Positions 45,206 to 54,018 of a stretch of 64,000 bases of DNA are shown piece after piece (the stretch's first letter is position 1; the number at the start of each line of letters is the position of its first letter). Under the pieces are notes generated by a model. That model ran no database searches. It saw only the letters and a program-made list of their open reading frames with translations, and had not been told where the DNA came from. Source of the stretch: Flavobacterium sp. (lineage in GTDB: Bacteria; Bacteroidota; Bacteroidia; Flavobacteriales; Flavobacteriaceae); assembly GCA_030151255.1 (NCBI GenBank), contig JASLED010000070.1, positions 62,001 through 126,000 on the forward strand, given 5' to 3'. The position numbers were made by a program, and so were the translations under genes.

Positions 45206-45631
45206 ATGATGGGAATTAAAGTTTTAATTCTTTTTATATTATTTTGTTTAGTACAAAGTTGTAAAATCAATCAGACAGTACATCATGAAAAGGTAGGAAG
45301 ATGGGTTTTTAAAACTGAATTAGACAACAACAATCGAACTACTGTTTGTGGAAGTTATAATAATAACGGTTGGCAAAAAGGTACTTGGAGATATAGACAA
45401 AATGGTAAATTATATAAAAAAGAACAATATAAGAAAGGAATTGCTACTGTAACTTTTTATCATTCAAACGGAAAAATTGCTGAAAAAGGACACACCAAAA
45501 TCGATACAATTAACGGCTTACATTATTATTATTTCAGTTCTTGGTTTATTTATGATGACGAAGAAAACTTGACGCAAGTAAAACATTATGATAAAGGAAT
45601 ATTGAAACACGAAACACAAATAAAAAAATGA
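45206..45631 (+). CDS. MORN/YwqK-like lipoprotein
   Basis: 141 residues; signal sequence with lipobox LVQSC (C19), so a membrane-anchored lipoprotein. The body has imperfect repeats of the form YxNGxxxxGxW/Y (GSYNNNGWQKGTWRYRQNGK, then FYHSNGKIAEKGH), like MORN repeats or YwqK-type proteins. Its stop overlaps the blaI start (ATGA), so it is translationally coupled to the regulator. ATG 45206 or 45209 is possible. Role unknown; perhaps a sensor or an effector of the system. Confidence 0.75.
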   Translation: MMGIKVLILFILFCLVQSCKINQTVHHEKVGRWVFKTELDNNNRTTVCGSYNNNGWQKGTWRYRQNGKLYKKEQYKKGIATVTFYHSNGKIAEKGHTKIDTINGLHYYYFSSWFIYDDEENLTQVKHYDKGILKHETQIKK

Positions 45632-45993
45632 TAAAACTACCACAAACCGAAGAACAATTAATGGAATATATTTGGGATTTAAACGAAGCTTTTGCAAAAG
45701 ATTTACTAGAGCGATATCCTGAACCTAAACCAGCGCCAACTACTTTAGCTACTTTGCTAAAAAGATTGGCAGATAAAGGTTTTATTACCTATAAAACATA
45801 TGGCAATTCAAGAGCTTATTCGTCATTGATAAAAAAAGAAGATTACTTTGAGCAGCATTTAAACAATATGGTAGAACAGCACTTTGATAATTCGGCCTTC
45901 TCATTTGCTTCTTTCTTTACTCGAAAAAGTAAAATGACCAAAGAAGAATTAGAATCGCTAAAAAAAATTGTAGATGAACAACTAAAAAAATAA
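45628..45993 (+). CDS. blaI: BlaI/MecI family transcriptional repressor
   Basis: 121 residues. Winged-helix N-terminal domain (about 1-75, with KRLADKGFITYKTYGNSRAYSSL as recognition helix and wing) and a C-terminal dimerisation helix region including FDNSAFSFASFF, near where BlaI proteins are cleaved or destabilised on induction. It pairs with the M56 protease 4 bases downstream as in bla/mec systems. The two dyads at 45171-45204 are the likely operator. No beta-lactamase gene is present. Confidence 0.92.
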   Translation: MIKLPQTEEQLMEYIWDLNEAFAKDLLERYPEPKPAPTTLATLLKRLADKGFITYKTYGNSRAYSSLIKKEDYFEQHLNNMVEQHFDNSAFSFASFFTRKSKMTKEELESLKKIVDEQLKK

Positions 45994-45997
45994 TCCT

Positions 45998-47221
45998 ATG
46001 CTATTGTACCTAATCAAAACAACTATTCTTTTAGTATTAAGTCTTGGCATTTATAAACTAGGCTTAGAGAATAGAAAAAATCATCATTTTAAACGTTATT
46101 ACTTATTGGCTACTTTGCTTTTAGCATTAATCTTACCTTTAATCAAAATTCAATCAAACAGTGAATTAACTTTAGCTAACACAAAACTGCAAGCGCTTAA
46201 TGAAGTAATTATTGCACCATCTAGCAACCCCGAAAATACTTCTATTACTTGGGCTACTGTTACTTTGATGGTTTATGGAATAGTTGCTCTATACTTTTTA
46301 ACTCGCTTGATTAAATCTGTTTATGCTTTCAGAAAGTTGGAACAAAAAGGAACAATTGTTTATAATAAAGGGCAAAAATTTGTTTTATTACCTACCAACG
46401 ATTTTGCTTTTACATTTGGACAAACAATTTATTTGCCATTGCATATTCCAATCGATTGGAGCAACAAAATTATTTTGCACGAATATAATCACGTTCAACA
46501 AAAACATACACTTGATATTCTATTAATCGAATTTATCAAAGCTTTCTTTTGGTTTCATCCTGCTATTTATTATTACAAAGAAAACATGGTACTAAATCAT
46601 GAATTTTTGGCCGATGATACGCTTAATACAACCCAAACAGAAGTACAAGATTATCTTCAATTGCTATTACACCAAAATTATACTCAAAATGAATTGAAAT
46701 TAAGCAGTTCATTTAATTTTAATCTAACCAAAAAACGCTTTATTATGATTACAAAAAAGAACACTCCTTGGCAAAATGCCTTAGCTGTTGGCAGCGCTAT
46801 TTTACTATTATCTGTTGTGGGTACTTACACTGTTTTTGCACAAGACAAAAAATATAATAGGATTGAATCTCAACCTGCATCAGAAAATGACAAAGACAAA
46901 GTATTTATACAAGTACAACAGCATGCCGAATATCCTGGCGGAATGAGTGAGTTTAACAAAGAGTTTATACAAAACTTTGAAACTCCTGATTTCCCTGAAG
47001 CCTCAGCTCGAGTTATCATTACTTTTATTGTAGAAAAAGACGGAAGTCTTAATGAAATAAAAGTACTTAAAGATCCTGGATATGGCATGGCAGAAGCAGC
47101 TTTATCTGCACTTAGTAAAACTAAAAATTGGAAACCTGCTATACACAATGGAGAGCCAGTTCGCAGTCAATTTACATTACCGATTGCTATTCAAGTAAGC
47201 CAAGAAGAAAAAAAATCGTAG
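45998..47221 (+). CDS. M56 (BlaR1-like) membrane protease with TonB C-terminal domain
   Basis: 407 residues. Helices at about 2-22, 34-51 and 84-105; zinc protease motif H161-E162-x-x-H165 (LHEYNHVQQKH) with the downstream NHEFLADD; a fourth hydrophobic segment at 257-281 ending VFAQ, which looks like a signal peptide; then a periplasmic TonB_C domain (about 305-400; EYPGG, DPGYG, NWKPA, VRSQFTLPI). A penicillin-binding sensor domain is absent, so the signal is not the classical beta-lactam acylation. It probably relays an envelope signal by cleaving BlaI. Confidence 0.9.
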   Translation: MLLYLIKTTILLVLSLGIYKLGLENRKNHHFKRYYLLATLLLALILPLIKIQSNSELTLANTKLQALNEVIIAPSSNPENTSITWATVTLMVYGIVALYFLTRLIKSVYAFRKLEQKGTIVYNKGQKFVLLPTNDFAFTFGQTIYLPLHIPIDWSNKIILHEYNHVQQKHTLDILLIEFIKAFFWFHPAIYYYKENMVLNHEFLADDTLNTTQTEVQDYLQLLLHQNYTQNELKLSSSFNFNLTKKRFIMITKKNTPWQNALAVGSAILLLSVVGTYTVFAQDKKYNRIESQPASENDKDKVFIQVQQHAEYPGGMSEFNKEFIQNFETPDFPEASARVIITFIVEKDGSLNEIKVLKDPGYGMAEAALSALSKTKNWKPAIHNGEPVRSQFTLPIAIQVSQEEKKS

Positions 47222-47237
47222 TAAATGCAGATAAATT

Positions 47238-48035
47238 ATGAATAAACTTTTCTATAAAATATTTTCTGTTCTTACAATATTCTTATGCCTAATAGGAAAT
47301 ATTTTGCAGATAAAAGCACAGAAGAAGGAAAATATATTTACCAATTACAACAACTTTGTAAAAGTAGATCGATCAGTTTATGAACAACAAGTATATCTTT
47401 CTATTGTAGCAAAAGAAGTGAAAGAACAAGCGAAAGGAGCTAATTATATCAATCAACAACTAATGGCTTGGGATTATTTATTAGTAAATTATACTCAACC
47501 CATAGATTATGACAAATTAGAGCAAATTTCAGATACAATAATTTTGCAAAAAACAGTAATTCAACAATTGTCAAAAGATTCTATTTTTCATCCAATTGTA
47601 CAACGATATGTACGTAAAGTGATTGATAAAACGCAGCCGAAAGATACCGTTAGCCTAAACAGCATAATGAATATTGCTGTAAAATTTTTTAACATCAATA
47701 AAATAACTCCCGAAGGTTACTATAGCGCAAAAATTTGTGTAGGTATTAACGACATTAAAACAATTGAACCCAAAAGATTTCCCTTTATAGAAGCTTTTGC
47801 TTTTGATATTATTATGGAAAATCTAAACAATGAAACATACAATATCTATCCTTATTTTGTAAAAAGCATTGAAAGAATCTATCAGCTTCATTTAGGAATA
47901 GATGAAAACGAACGCTTATTACGTGCACAAGGTGCTCTTTTTATCCAAATGTTGCAATCCGATCAATTAAAACAATTGCTTCAAGATGAATATGAAAAGA
48001 AAAAAGACATTCTTCCTTTTATTTTAAGTACATAA
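47238..48035 (+). CDS. Exported protein of the BlaI-M56 operon, unknown
   Basis: 265 residues. Signal peptide ending IKAQ (about residue 28). The mature part is helical and hydrophilic, e.g. QLSKDSIFHPIVQRYVRKVI. No domain recognised. It follows the M56 gene by 16 bases and is followed by a strong terminator, so it is the last gene of the first transcription unit. Confidence 0.65.
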   Translation: MNKLFYKIFSVLTIFLCLIGNILQIKAQKKENIFTNYNNFVKVDRSVYEQQVYLSIVAKEVKEQAKGANYINQQLMAWDYLLVNYTQPIDYDKLEQISDTIILQKTVIQQLSKDSIFHPIVQRYVRKVIDKTQPKDTVSLNSIMNIAVKFFNINKITPEGYYSAKICVGINDIKTIEPKRFPFIEAFAFDIIMENLNNETYNIYPYFVKSIERIYQLHLGIDENERLLRAQGALFIQMLQSDQLKQLLQDEYEKKKDILPFILST

Positions 48036-48053
48036 TAGAAATTGATAAAAACC

Positions 48054-48083
48054 AAAGAGAGTTGCTTAACTCTCTTTTTTTAT
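48054..48083 (+). terminator. Terminator of the BlaI-M56 operon
   Basis: Perfect 10-bp stem AAAGAGAGTT/AACTCTCTTT, loop GCTT, then a T-run. Confidence 0.88.
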
Positions 48084-48111
48084 TACCTTTAAGACACCTA
48101 AAACTACAAAA

Positions 48112-48561
48112 ATGAAAATTCACCTTACTATATTTTTATTTTTTATTGCATTAAAAAGTTTATCTGCACAAGAAAATAAACCTCAACCTCCAACTGAGAA
48201 TCTTCAGCTAGAAGAAATTATAGATGATGAAGATGAAGTTCATATAATTGTTCAAAACAACGCGGAATATCCTGGCGGATTACTCAACTTTCGCAAAGAA
48301 TTTAAAATTTATTTCGAAACACCAGAAATTGAAGAAAATCGCATCAAAGTTCCGGTTGTTTTTATTATAGAAAAAGATGGAACCATCAGTGATATTAAAG
48401 TATATAATGATCCTGGCTATGATATACAAGAGCGCGTGATTAAAGCTTTTGAAAAAATGCAAACTTGGAAACCCGCAAATAACAACAAACAACCTGTGCG
48501 TAGTCAGTTTACTTTACCAATAACTCTTGAAAAAATTAGAGATAATTCAACAGCTAATTAA
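48112..48561 (+). CDS. Secreted TonB_C-domain protein (copy 1)
   Basis: 149 residues: a signal peptide ending LSAQ (residue 20), an acidic linker (EEIIDDEDE) and one TonB C-terminal domain with the same landmarks as the M56 tail (AEYPGG, NDPGYD, TWKPA, VRSQFTLPI). There is no membrane anchor to contact ExbB/ExbD, so it cannot be a working TonB by itself. First of three such genes after the operon. Confidence 0.85.
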   Translation: MKIHLTIFLFFIALKSLSAQENKPQPPTENLQLEEIIDDEDEVHIIVQNNAEYPGGLLNFRKEFKIYFETPEIEENRIKVPVVFIIEKDGTISDIKVYNDPGYDIQERVIKAFEKMQTWKPANNNKQPVRSQFTLPITLEKIRDNSTAN

Positions 48562-48577
48562 CCTATCAAAAAATAAT

Positions 48578-49018
48578 ATGTCAATTAAAAGAAAAGCATT
48601 TTGGCACAATTCCATCGCAATTAGCAGTGCGGTTTTACTTTTATGCTCAATTACAACTTCTTCTAGTTTTGCTCAAGAAAAGAAAGCTAAAAAAGAAAAA
48701 ACAAATCAAACACAAAAAGAAATTGTAAAAGAAGCCAAATATCCAGGTGGGATGAGTGCTTTTTCAAATGACTTTATGAAACACTTTAAATCTTATAGAG
48801 ATCCTCATCTGAACATTCGACTAATAGTTAATTTCATTGTTGATGCTGATGGCAGTATGAGTAAAATAAACATCATTAATGATCCAGGATACGGAACAGG
48901 ACCAGCAGCTATTGAAGCTTTATTAAAAATGAAAAAATGGAAACCCGCAACACTAAATGGAGAAGCTGTTGATAGTGAGTTTACTTTACCAATTACTATT
49001 CAAGGATCTCAAACATAA
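48578..49018 (+). CDS. Secreted TonB_C-domain protein (copy 2)
   Basis: 146 residues from ATG 48578 (MSIKRKAFWHN). A TTG at 48527 in the same frame lies inside the preceding gene and is rejected. The N-terminal hydrophobic segment (WHNSIAISSAVLLL, ending SFAQEKK) resembles the fourth membrane segment of the M56 protein (WQNALAVGSAILLL, ending VFAQDKK), so this looks like a copied C-terminal half of that gene. A TonB_C domain follows (KYPGG, NDPGYG, KWKPA, FTLPI). Confidence 0.85.
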   Translation: MSIKRKAFWHNSIAISSAVLLLCSITTSSSFAQEKKAKKEKTNQTQKEIVKEAKYPGGMSAFSNDFMKHFKSYRDPHLNIRLIVNFIVDADGSMSKINIINDPGYGTGPAAIEALLKMKKWKPATLNGEAVDSEFTLPITIQGSQT

Positions 49019-49118
49019 CAATAAAAAATATTAGCAAGTTAATATTAACCACTATACATTTAAAACAACGATTAAAAGCTCATCTTGGTTCTTTTTAACT
49101 CTTAAAAAACTTAAATCT

Positions 49119-49568
49119 ATGAATCTAATTAATACTAAGAATAATATACTTTTACTAAGTAGCGCCTTGGAGCTTTTATGTATATTAGGCGCTACTTCTG
49201 CATTAGCACAAGAGCAAGAAAAAATAATTACAGTTTATAATCAGGATGAGGTAGATACAAAAGTAGAATACCCTCACAGTACTTTTTTTCCTGCTTTTAA
49301 ATCTGTTTTTATCAGTCCTGATACTCCAAAAAAAGGGTATTATAGAGTTATTGTTTCTTTTATTGTAGAAACGGATGGCCGATTAACAGATATTCAAATT
49401 ATTAAAGGAGATGAATACGGATTAGGAGATGCAGTGAAAAATGCCTTATCTCAAGTACCACCTTGGACACCTGCTATAAAAGACGGAAAAAATGTTCGCA
49501 GTCATTTTTTAATGCCTTTTACCATTGAAGGTAATGGCAAATTAAAAACACCTAAGAAGAAGAAATAA
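49119..49568 (+). CDS. Secreted TonB_C-domain protein (copy 3, divergent)
   Basis: 149 residues. The N-terminal segment ending ALAQEQEK again resembles the M56 fourth helix. The TonB_C landmarks have drifted: EYPHS for EYPGG, DEYGLGDA for DPGYG, PWTPA for WKPA, VRSHFLMPF for VRSQFTLPI. The tail is Lys-rich. Followed by a strong terminator. Confidence 0.8.
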   Translation: MNLINTKNNILLLSSALELLCILGATSALAQEQEKIITVYNQDEVDTKVEYPHSTFFPAFKSVFISPDTPKKGYYRVIVSFIVETDGRLTDIQIIKGDEYGLGDAVKNALSQVPPWTPAIKDGKNVRSHFLMPFTIEGNGKLKTPKKKK

Positions 49569-49579
49569 TTATTTATAAA

Positions 49580-49617
49580 AAAATCCCCAACACCTAATAA
49601 GCGTTGGGGATTTTTTT
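49580..49617. terminator. Bidirectional terminator
   Basis: Stem AATCCCCAAC/GTTGGGGATT with an A-run on the left and a T-run on the right. Confidence 0.88.
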
Positions 49618-49975
49618 ATCCTATACTTTCTCTCACTTTCTTGGTTAAACTTCCATACACCAAATCATACGAATGATCGATTAATTCTTTTAAAAAAGGC
49701 CAAGTTATTGCTCCTTTAATCTGCACGGTGTTCCAATGTTTTTTATTCATATGATAACCTGGAATAATCTCTATAAATTCAGCGCGAAGTTCTTCAGCAT
49801 GATCAGGATCGCATTTTAAATTCATCGAAGCTTCTCCTTTTTCCCAATCGGATAAACTCATCAACAAATACATCTTTCCGCCCACTTTAAACGTAAGCGT
49901 ATCTTCGTCAAAAGGAAAGCTTTCTGTTGTTCCTTTTTTGTTTAAACAATAGTCATAAATCGTACTGATATCCAT
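49616..49975 (-). CDS. MmcQ/YjbR family protein
   Basis: 119 residues, one CyaY-like YjbR fold. Typical features are the start YDYCLNKKGTTESFPFDEDTLTFKV and the segment GYHMNKKHWNTV. The family is often called DNA-binding, but the function is not established. Last of the ruvC-hemW-cyclase-mmcQ run (2-base gap). Confidence 0.88.
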   Translation of the reverse strand: MDISTIYDYCLNKKGTTESFPFDEDTLTFKVGGKMYLLMSLSDWEKGEASMNLKCDPDHAEELRAEFIEIIPGYHMNKKHWNTVQIKGAITWPFLKELIDHSYDLVYGSLTKKVRESIG

Positions 49976-49977
49976 CT

Positions 49978-50751
49978 TTACTCTATTATTACATATAAGG
50001 TTGGTTTACTCGGGCTAGCGTCATTCACAAAAGAAGCCATTTGTAAATTGATAAAATACAAACCATCATTTACTTCATTGGGCACATAAATCATTTCTGT
50101 AATTGTAGCTTGCAAACGAGCATCTGCATTTAAGTGTTTGGTATCGGTTACTTGCCAAAACGCCTTATGAGCGGCCAATTTCCCTCCGTCTTCTTCTCTG
50201 TCTACACTTGGCAAATCAATTAACAAATGCTCAATGCCTTTTTCTCGTAAAAAAGCAGCAGCTGATGCTTCTAAATACGGTGGATTGGTATGCGAATATT
50301 TTAATGCTTTCTTTTCTTCCAAATTGGGTAAGGTACGAATAACAAATGCTTTTTGCCCGTTGGATTGCCAAGCTTGCTGAACTTGATCTAACAAAATTAC
50401 CTCATCTCCATTTTCTAATTGTGCAGGTACAAAAGAAGCGACTTGCACCAAAAAGAAAAACGTTTTTAAACTGTCATTGACATTGTAAAAATCATTGGTA
50501 ATATGCCCCAAACACTCGGTGTGTGTGCCGTGCGCGTGCGGATTGAAATAAATATTATTAAAATTGGTGGATGATTTTCCTTCGCTTACTTTGCCAATCC
50601 AATCACCCATAACAACGGGATTGATTTCTGGCTGATTCAAATACCAAGCAATTGGATTTTCTTCCGAATTGATTAATGGAATAGAAATATCGATTGGTTG
50701 ATTCAAATCAATCGTATAGTGATTTTGGTTGTAGTTAATAGTTGCCTTCAC
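49978..50751 (-). CDS. Cyclase family metal hydrolase (kynurenine formamidase fold)
   Basis: 257 residues. The metal-binding motif of the family appears as HAHGTHTECLGH, where HxGTHxDxPxH is usual, so the Asp is replaced by Glu and the Pro by Leu. The family includes kynurenine formamidase and isatin hydrolase. Four bases after hemW. Substrate unknown; no other tryptophan-degradation gene is nearby. Confidence 0.8.
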   Translation of the reverse strand: MKATINYNQNHYTIDLNQPIDISIPLINSEENPIAWYLNQPEINPVVMGDWIGKVSEGKSSTNFNNIYFNPHAHGTHTECLGHITNDFYNVNDSLKTFFFLVQVASFVPAQLENGDEVILLDQVQQAWQSNGQKAFVIRTLPNLEEKKALKYSHTNPPYLEASAAAFLREKGIEHLLIDLPSVDREEDGGKLAAHKAFWQVTDTKHLNADARLQATITEMIYVPNEVNDGLYFINLQMASFVNDASPSKPTLYVIIE

Positions 50752-50755
50752 TGTT

Positions 50756-51889
50756 TTATTCCAAATCTACCCAAAATAAATCAGATGCAATACCATCACT
50801 TAAAAATTTTCCTTTATTTGTAATGGTCAATACAGCATCAGATAAATCCATCAATTCATCTTGAATATACGGTGCGGCAGCTTGTTCTAAATAATTGAGA
50901 TAAGATTGTCCAAATTCTCGTTCAATTCGATTCAAATCTACACCCCAAATCGTACGCAATCCTGTCATAATGTATTCATTGTATTGATCAGTAATCGACA
51001 ATTTTTCAATTTCATTAGGCAATTGATCTTCTTCCAAACTTTTGATATACAAACTATTATTGGCAATGTTCCAACTGCGATGTGTACCGTTAAAACTATG
51101 TGCTGAAGGACCAATGCCTAAATATTTTTTTCCTAACCAATAGGCTGAATTATTTTTGGAATAATAGCCAGGTTTTGCAAAATTGGACAATTCGTAATGA
51201 ATATATCCTTTGTTGGTCAACGTTTTGATCAACAATAAAAAATGCTGATGCGCTACTTCTTCTTCCGGACTTGGAATTACTCCTTTTTTAATCAATTTAT
51301 TTAATGCCGTGCGTTCTTCTACCGTTAAAGCATAACAAGAAATGTGCGGAATACCCAAAGTCAAAATACGTTCTACATTGCTCAACCATCTTTCGTTGCT
51401 CATATTGGGAATACCGTAAATTAGATCAATCGAGATATTGTCAAAATACTTTACTGCTTCTTCCAAGCAATTGATGGCTTCGTTGGCATTGTGCGCGCGA
51501 TTCATCATTTTTAAATCAGCCTCGTCAAACGACTGAATACCAATACTCAACCGATTGACTTTAGATTGAGCCAATTTTTGAATGGTTGCCTGATCCAAAT
51601 CATCCGGATTGGCTTCTAAAGTAATTTCTGGCGATGCAATAACTTGATGCAATCGATACACCTCAGCAATTAAATCGTTGATTTCTTCAACAGCCAAAAT
51701 ACTTGGCGTTCCTCCACCAAAATAAATAGTTTCGATGATTTCTCCGTCTAGCTCGTTTTGGCGCAATTGCATTTCTCTTTTTAAAGCGCTCAACATTTCT
51801 GCTTTCTTTTTCAAGGAAGTAGAAAAGTGAAAATCACAATAGTGACACGCTTGTTTGCAAAACGGAATGTGAATATAAATACCTGCCAT
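50756..51889 (-). CDS. hemW: Radical SAM haem chaperone HemW
   Basis: 377 residues. The radical SAM cluster motif is C11-x3-C15-x2-C18 (FCKQACHYCDF), then the SAM-binding FGGGTPS. The family was long called oxygen-independent coproporphyrinogen III oxidase but acts in haem insertion. Its start overlaps the ruvC stop by one base (TAATG). Confidence 0.92.
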   Translation of the reverse strand: MAGIYIHIPFCKQACHYCDFHFSTSLKKKAEMLSALKREMQLRQNELDGEIIETIYFGGGTPSILAVEEINDLIAEVYRLHQVIASPEITLEANPDDLDQATIQKLAQSKVNRLSIGIQSFDEADLKMMNRAHNANEAINCLEEAVKYFDNISIDLIYGIPNMSNERWLSNVERILTLGIPHISCYALTVEERTALNKLIKKGVIPSPEEEVAHQHFLLLIKTLTNKGYIHYELSNFAKPGYYSKNNSAYWLGKKYLGIGPSAHSFNGTHRSWNIANNSLYIKSLEEDQLPNEIEKLSITDQYNEYIMTGLRTIWGVDLNRIEREFGQSYLNYLEQAAAPYIQDELMDLSDAVLTITNKGKFLSDGIASDLFWVDLE

Positions 51890-52443
51890 TATTTTTTTAC
51901 TCGATCTTGATTTTGTTTAACGAAAGCATCCCAACCGCTGTACGATTTGCCCACTACGGTTTTGCCAGAATTGAAAAAATGACAAACTGCTGCTGCCAAT
52001 CCATCGGTACTGTCTAAGTTTTTGGGTAGTTCTTTTAAGCCCAACAATTGTTGCAACATTTTAGCAACTTGTTCTTTACTGGCGTTTCCGTTGCCCGTAA
52101 TGGCCATTTTTATCTTCTTTGGCTCGTATTCTGTAATCGGAATACCACGAGATAAGCCCGCTGCCATTGCTACTCCTTGTGCTCTGCCCAACTTTAGCAT
52201 CGATTGTACGTTTTTACCAAAAAAAGGTGCTTCAATCGCTATTTCATCAGGATGATGCGTTTCGATTAATTCTATCGTACGTTCAAAAATACGTTTCAAT
52301 TTGGTGTAATGATCGTCATATTTAGACAACTGCAATTCATTCAATTGAATAAATTCCATTTTTTTATTTACAATTCTAATTAATCCAAATCCCATAATTG
52401 TTGTACCTGGATCGATGCCTAAAATAATTCTATCAACTACCAA
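51889..52443 (-). CDS. ruvC: Holliday junction endonuclease RuvC
   Basis: Resolves recombination junctions together with RuvAB. 184 residues. Catalytic acids are in ILGIDPGT, AIEAPF and DSTDGLAAA. The start must be TTG at 52443: an in-frame stop lies two codons upstream and no ATG or GTG occurs before the catalytic Asp strand. First gene of a four-gene unit. Confidence 0.95.
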   Translation of the reverse strand: MVVDRIILGIDPGTTIMGFGLIRIVNKKMEFIQLNELQLSKYDDHYTKLKRIFERTIELIETHHPDEIAIEAPFFGKNVQSMLKLGRAQGVAMAAGLSRGIPITEYEPKKIKMAITGNGNASKEQVAKMLQQLLGLKELPKNLDSTDGLAAAVCHFFNSGKTVVGKSYSGWDAFVKQNQDRVKK

Positions 52444-52502
52444 CTGCTATATTTTTAATTCTCTTAACTATTTGCCTCAAAATATTCATTTACTTTGTGC
52501 TA

Positions 52503-53456
52503 ATGAAATTTTTGACAGACAAAGCTAAGCATTATCTCGTACTTCTACTTAAAATAATAATTGTAAGTGGAGCATTTTATTATATCTATAATCAGTTATC
52601 GAAAGATAAAACTTTAGATTTTCATCAGTTAATGTTAGTCTTAAAAAACCCTGATCATTACTTTTTAATTTTTCTATTATTACTTCTTACTTTTTTAAAT
52701 CGCTTTATAGAAATTTTAAAATGGAGGAATTTAGCTTCGTTAGTTAAACCATTAACTGTAGGTCAAGCCACCAAACAAGTACTTAGCGCTTTAACTTTGG
52801 GAATTTTTACGCCTAACGGAATAGGTGAGTATGCAGGAAAAGCATTGTATTTTGATAAAAAAGATACTCCTAGAATTATTTTCCTGAATATGGTTTGTAA
52901 CGGAGTACAAATAATTTATGCCATTCTATTTGGTCTTTTGGGATTAACGATACTCAACCAATTGCATCCTATTGTTCCTAATCATTATTTGCTAATGGCT
53001 CTTGGTGCTATTGTTGGAGTAAGTATTCTCTTATTTTCCATTCGACATTTTACCATTAAAGGATATTCCATTAATACAGTAGTGGAATTATTAAAAGAGA
53101 TTCCTGCTAAAAAACACCGCATCAATCTTTCGTTGGCTCTGGGACGATATTTGTCTTTTACGCACCAATATGTTATTCTATATTATTTATTTGGTGTAGA
53201 TATTCCTTATTTTCAGTTATTCTGTGCAATATCAGCTATTTATTTATTAGCATCTTCTTTGCCTAATTTTCAATTTTTGGAATTTGCCGTAAAAGGAAGT
53301 ATTGCCTTATTTATCTTTTCTACTTTTGAAATTAACCAGTGGATTGTAGCCTTAGTAGCTACTTTAATTTGGCTATTGAATATTGTATTACCAATAAGTA
53401 TTGGAAGTTATTTTGTGTTGACATTTAACCTTAATACAAATAAAACTACAAAGTAA
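52503..53456 (+). CDS. Flippase-like (LPG synthase/UPF0104) membrane protein
   Basis: 317 residues from ATG 52503, with about eight membrane helices. The family landmarks are FIEILKWRNL and LGIFTPNGIGEYAGKAL, the latter resembling the glycine-rich segment of lysylphosphatidylglycerol synthase membrane domains. These proteins move or modify lipids; the aminoacyl-transferase domain is absent here. Convergent with the next gene with no gap. Confidence 0.82.
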   Translation: MKFLTDKAKHYLVLLLKIIIVSGAFYYIYNQLSKDKTLDFHQLMLVLKNPDHYFLIFLLLLLTFLNRFIEILKWRNLASLVKPLTVGQATKQVLSALTLGIFTPNGIGEYAGKALYFDKKDTPRIIFLNMVCNGVQIIYAILFGLLGLTILNQLHPIVPNHYLLMALGAIVGVSILLFSIRHFTIKGYSINTVVELLKEIPAKKHRINLSLALGRYLSFTHQYVILYYLFGVDIPYFQLFCAISAIYLLASSLPNFQFLEFAVKGSIALFIFSTFEINQWIVALVATLIWLLNIVLPISIGSYFVLTFNLNTNKTTK

Positions 53457-53933
53457 TTAGTGCTCTTTTACCACGATGGGCACAACAAACTCTGTGTTAA
53501 CAGGAACTCCGCGTTTAGTAGCAGGAATAATATCTGTAAACTGAATATTTTTATGTTGCAATAAACTATCTATACGCAAAAAATAAATTGTTAAACTATC
53601 GGGCTTTTTCAGCTGAAAAGTTACCGCAGCATCTGATTTTATAGTTACTAAAACCTGTAACGTATCATTTACATTAAATTTTCCTTTTAACGTATCATTA
53701 CTCAATTGCTGTTCTAATTTAGCAGTTAGGTGAGAAAAGAAACACTCTCGCTGTGCTTGCACATCAAGAATAGAATCACATTGTTTAAAACTAGGATAAG
53801 TATCTACCTTAAACCAATCAATTTTACTAAGTTCTTCTTCCAACAAATTTTGTTCGTTTGGCAATGTAGAATTTACCCATTGACAAGAGGTCATTAGAAA
53901 TGGCATAAAAAATACAATCCAACTTTTTTTCAT
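53457..53933 (-). CDS. Lipoprotein with TonB_C-like tail
   Basis: 158 residues; lipobox LMTSC (C17). The C-terminal part (FTDIIPATKRGVPVNTEFVV, ending PIVVKEH) has the form of a TonB_C domain end, where VxTEFxxPI is usual. It may thus be another member of the soluble TonB_C group seen at 48-49.6 kb, but lipid-anchored. A -7-like TATTTTTG lies at 53964-53971 on the minus strand. Confidence 0.7.
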   Translation of the reverse strand: MKKSWIVFFMPFLMTSCQWVNSTLPNEQNLLEEELSKIDWFKVDTYPSFKQCDSILDVQAQRECFFSHLTAKLEQQLSNDTLKGKFNVNDTLQVLVTIKSDAAVTFQLKKPDSLTIYFLRIDSLLQHKNIQFTDIIPATKRGVPVNTEFVVPIVVKEH

Positions 53934-54018
53934 AAAAACAATACTGTAGTAATTTTAATTAATCAAAAATACAAAAAAAAGCCATGGAAGTTTCTTATTG
54001 ATTTTAAGCTAAATATAA

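Noticed and set aside
48527..48577. Longer N-terminus for the second TonB_C protein
   Set aside because: The TTG start lies inside the preceding gene; ATG 48578 begins the signal-like segment matching the M56 protein.
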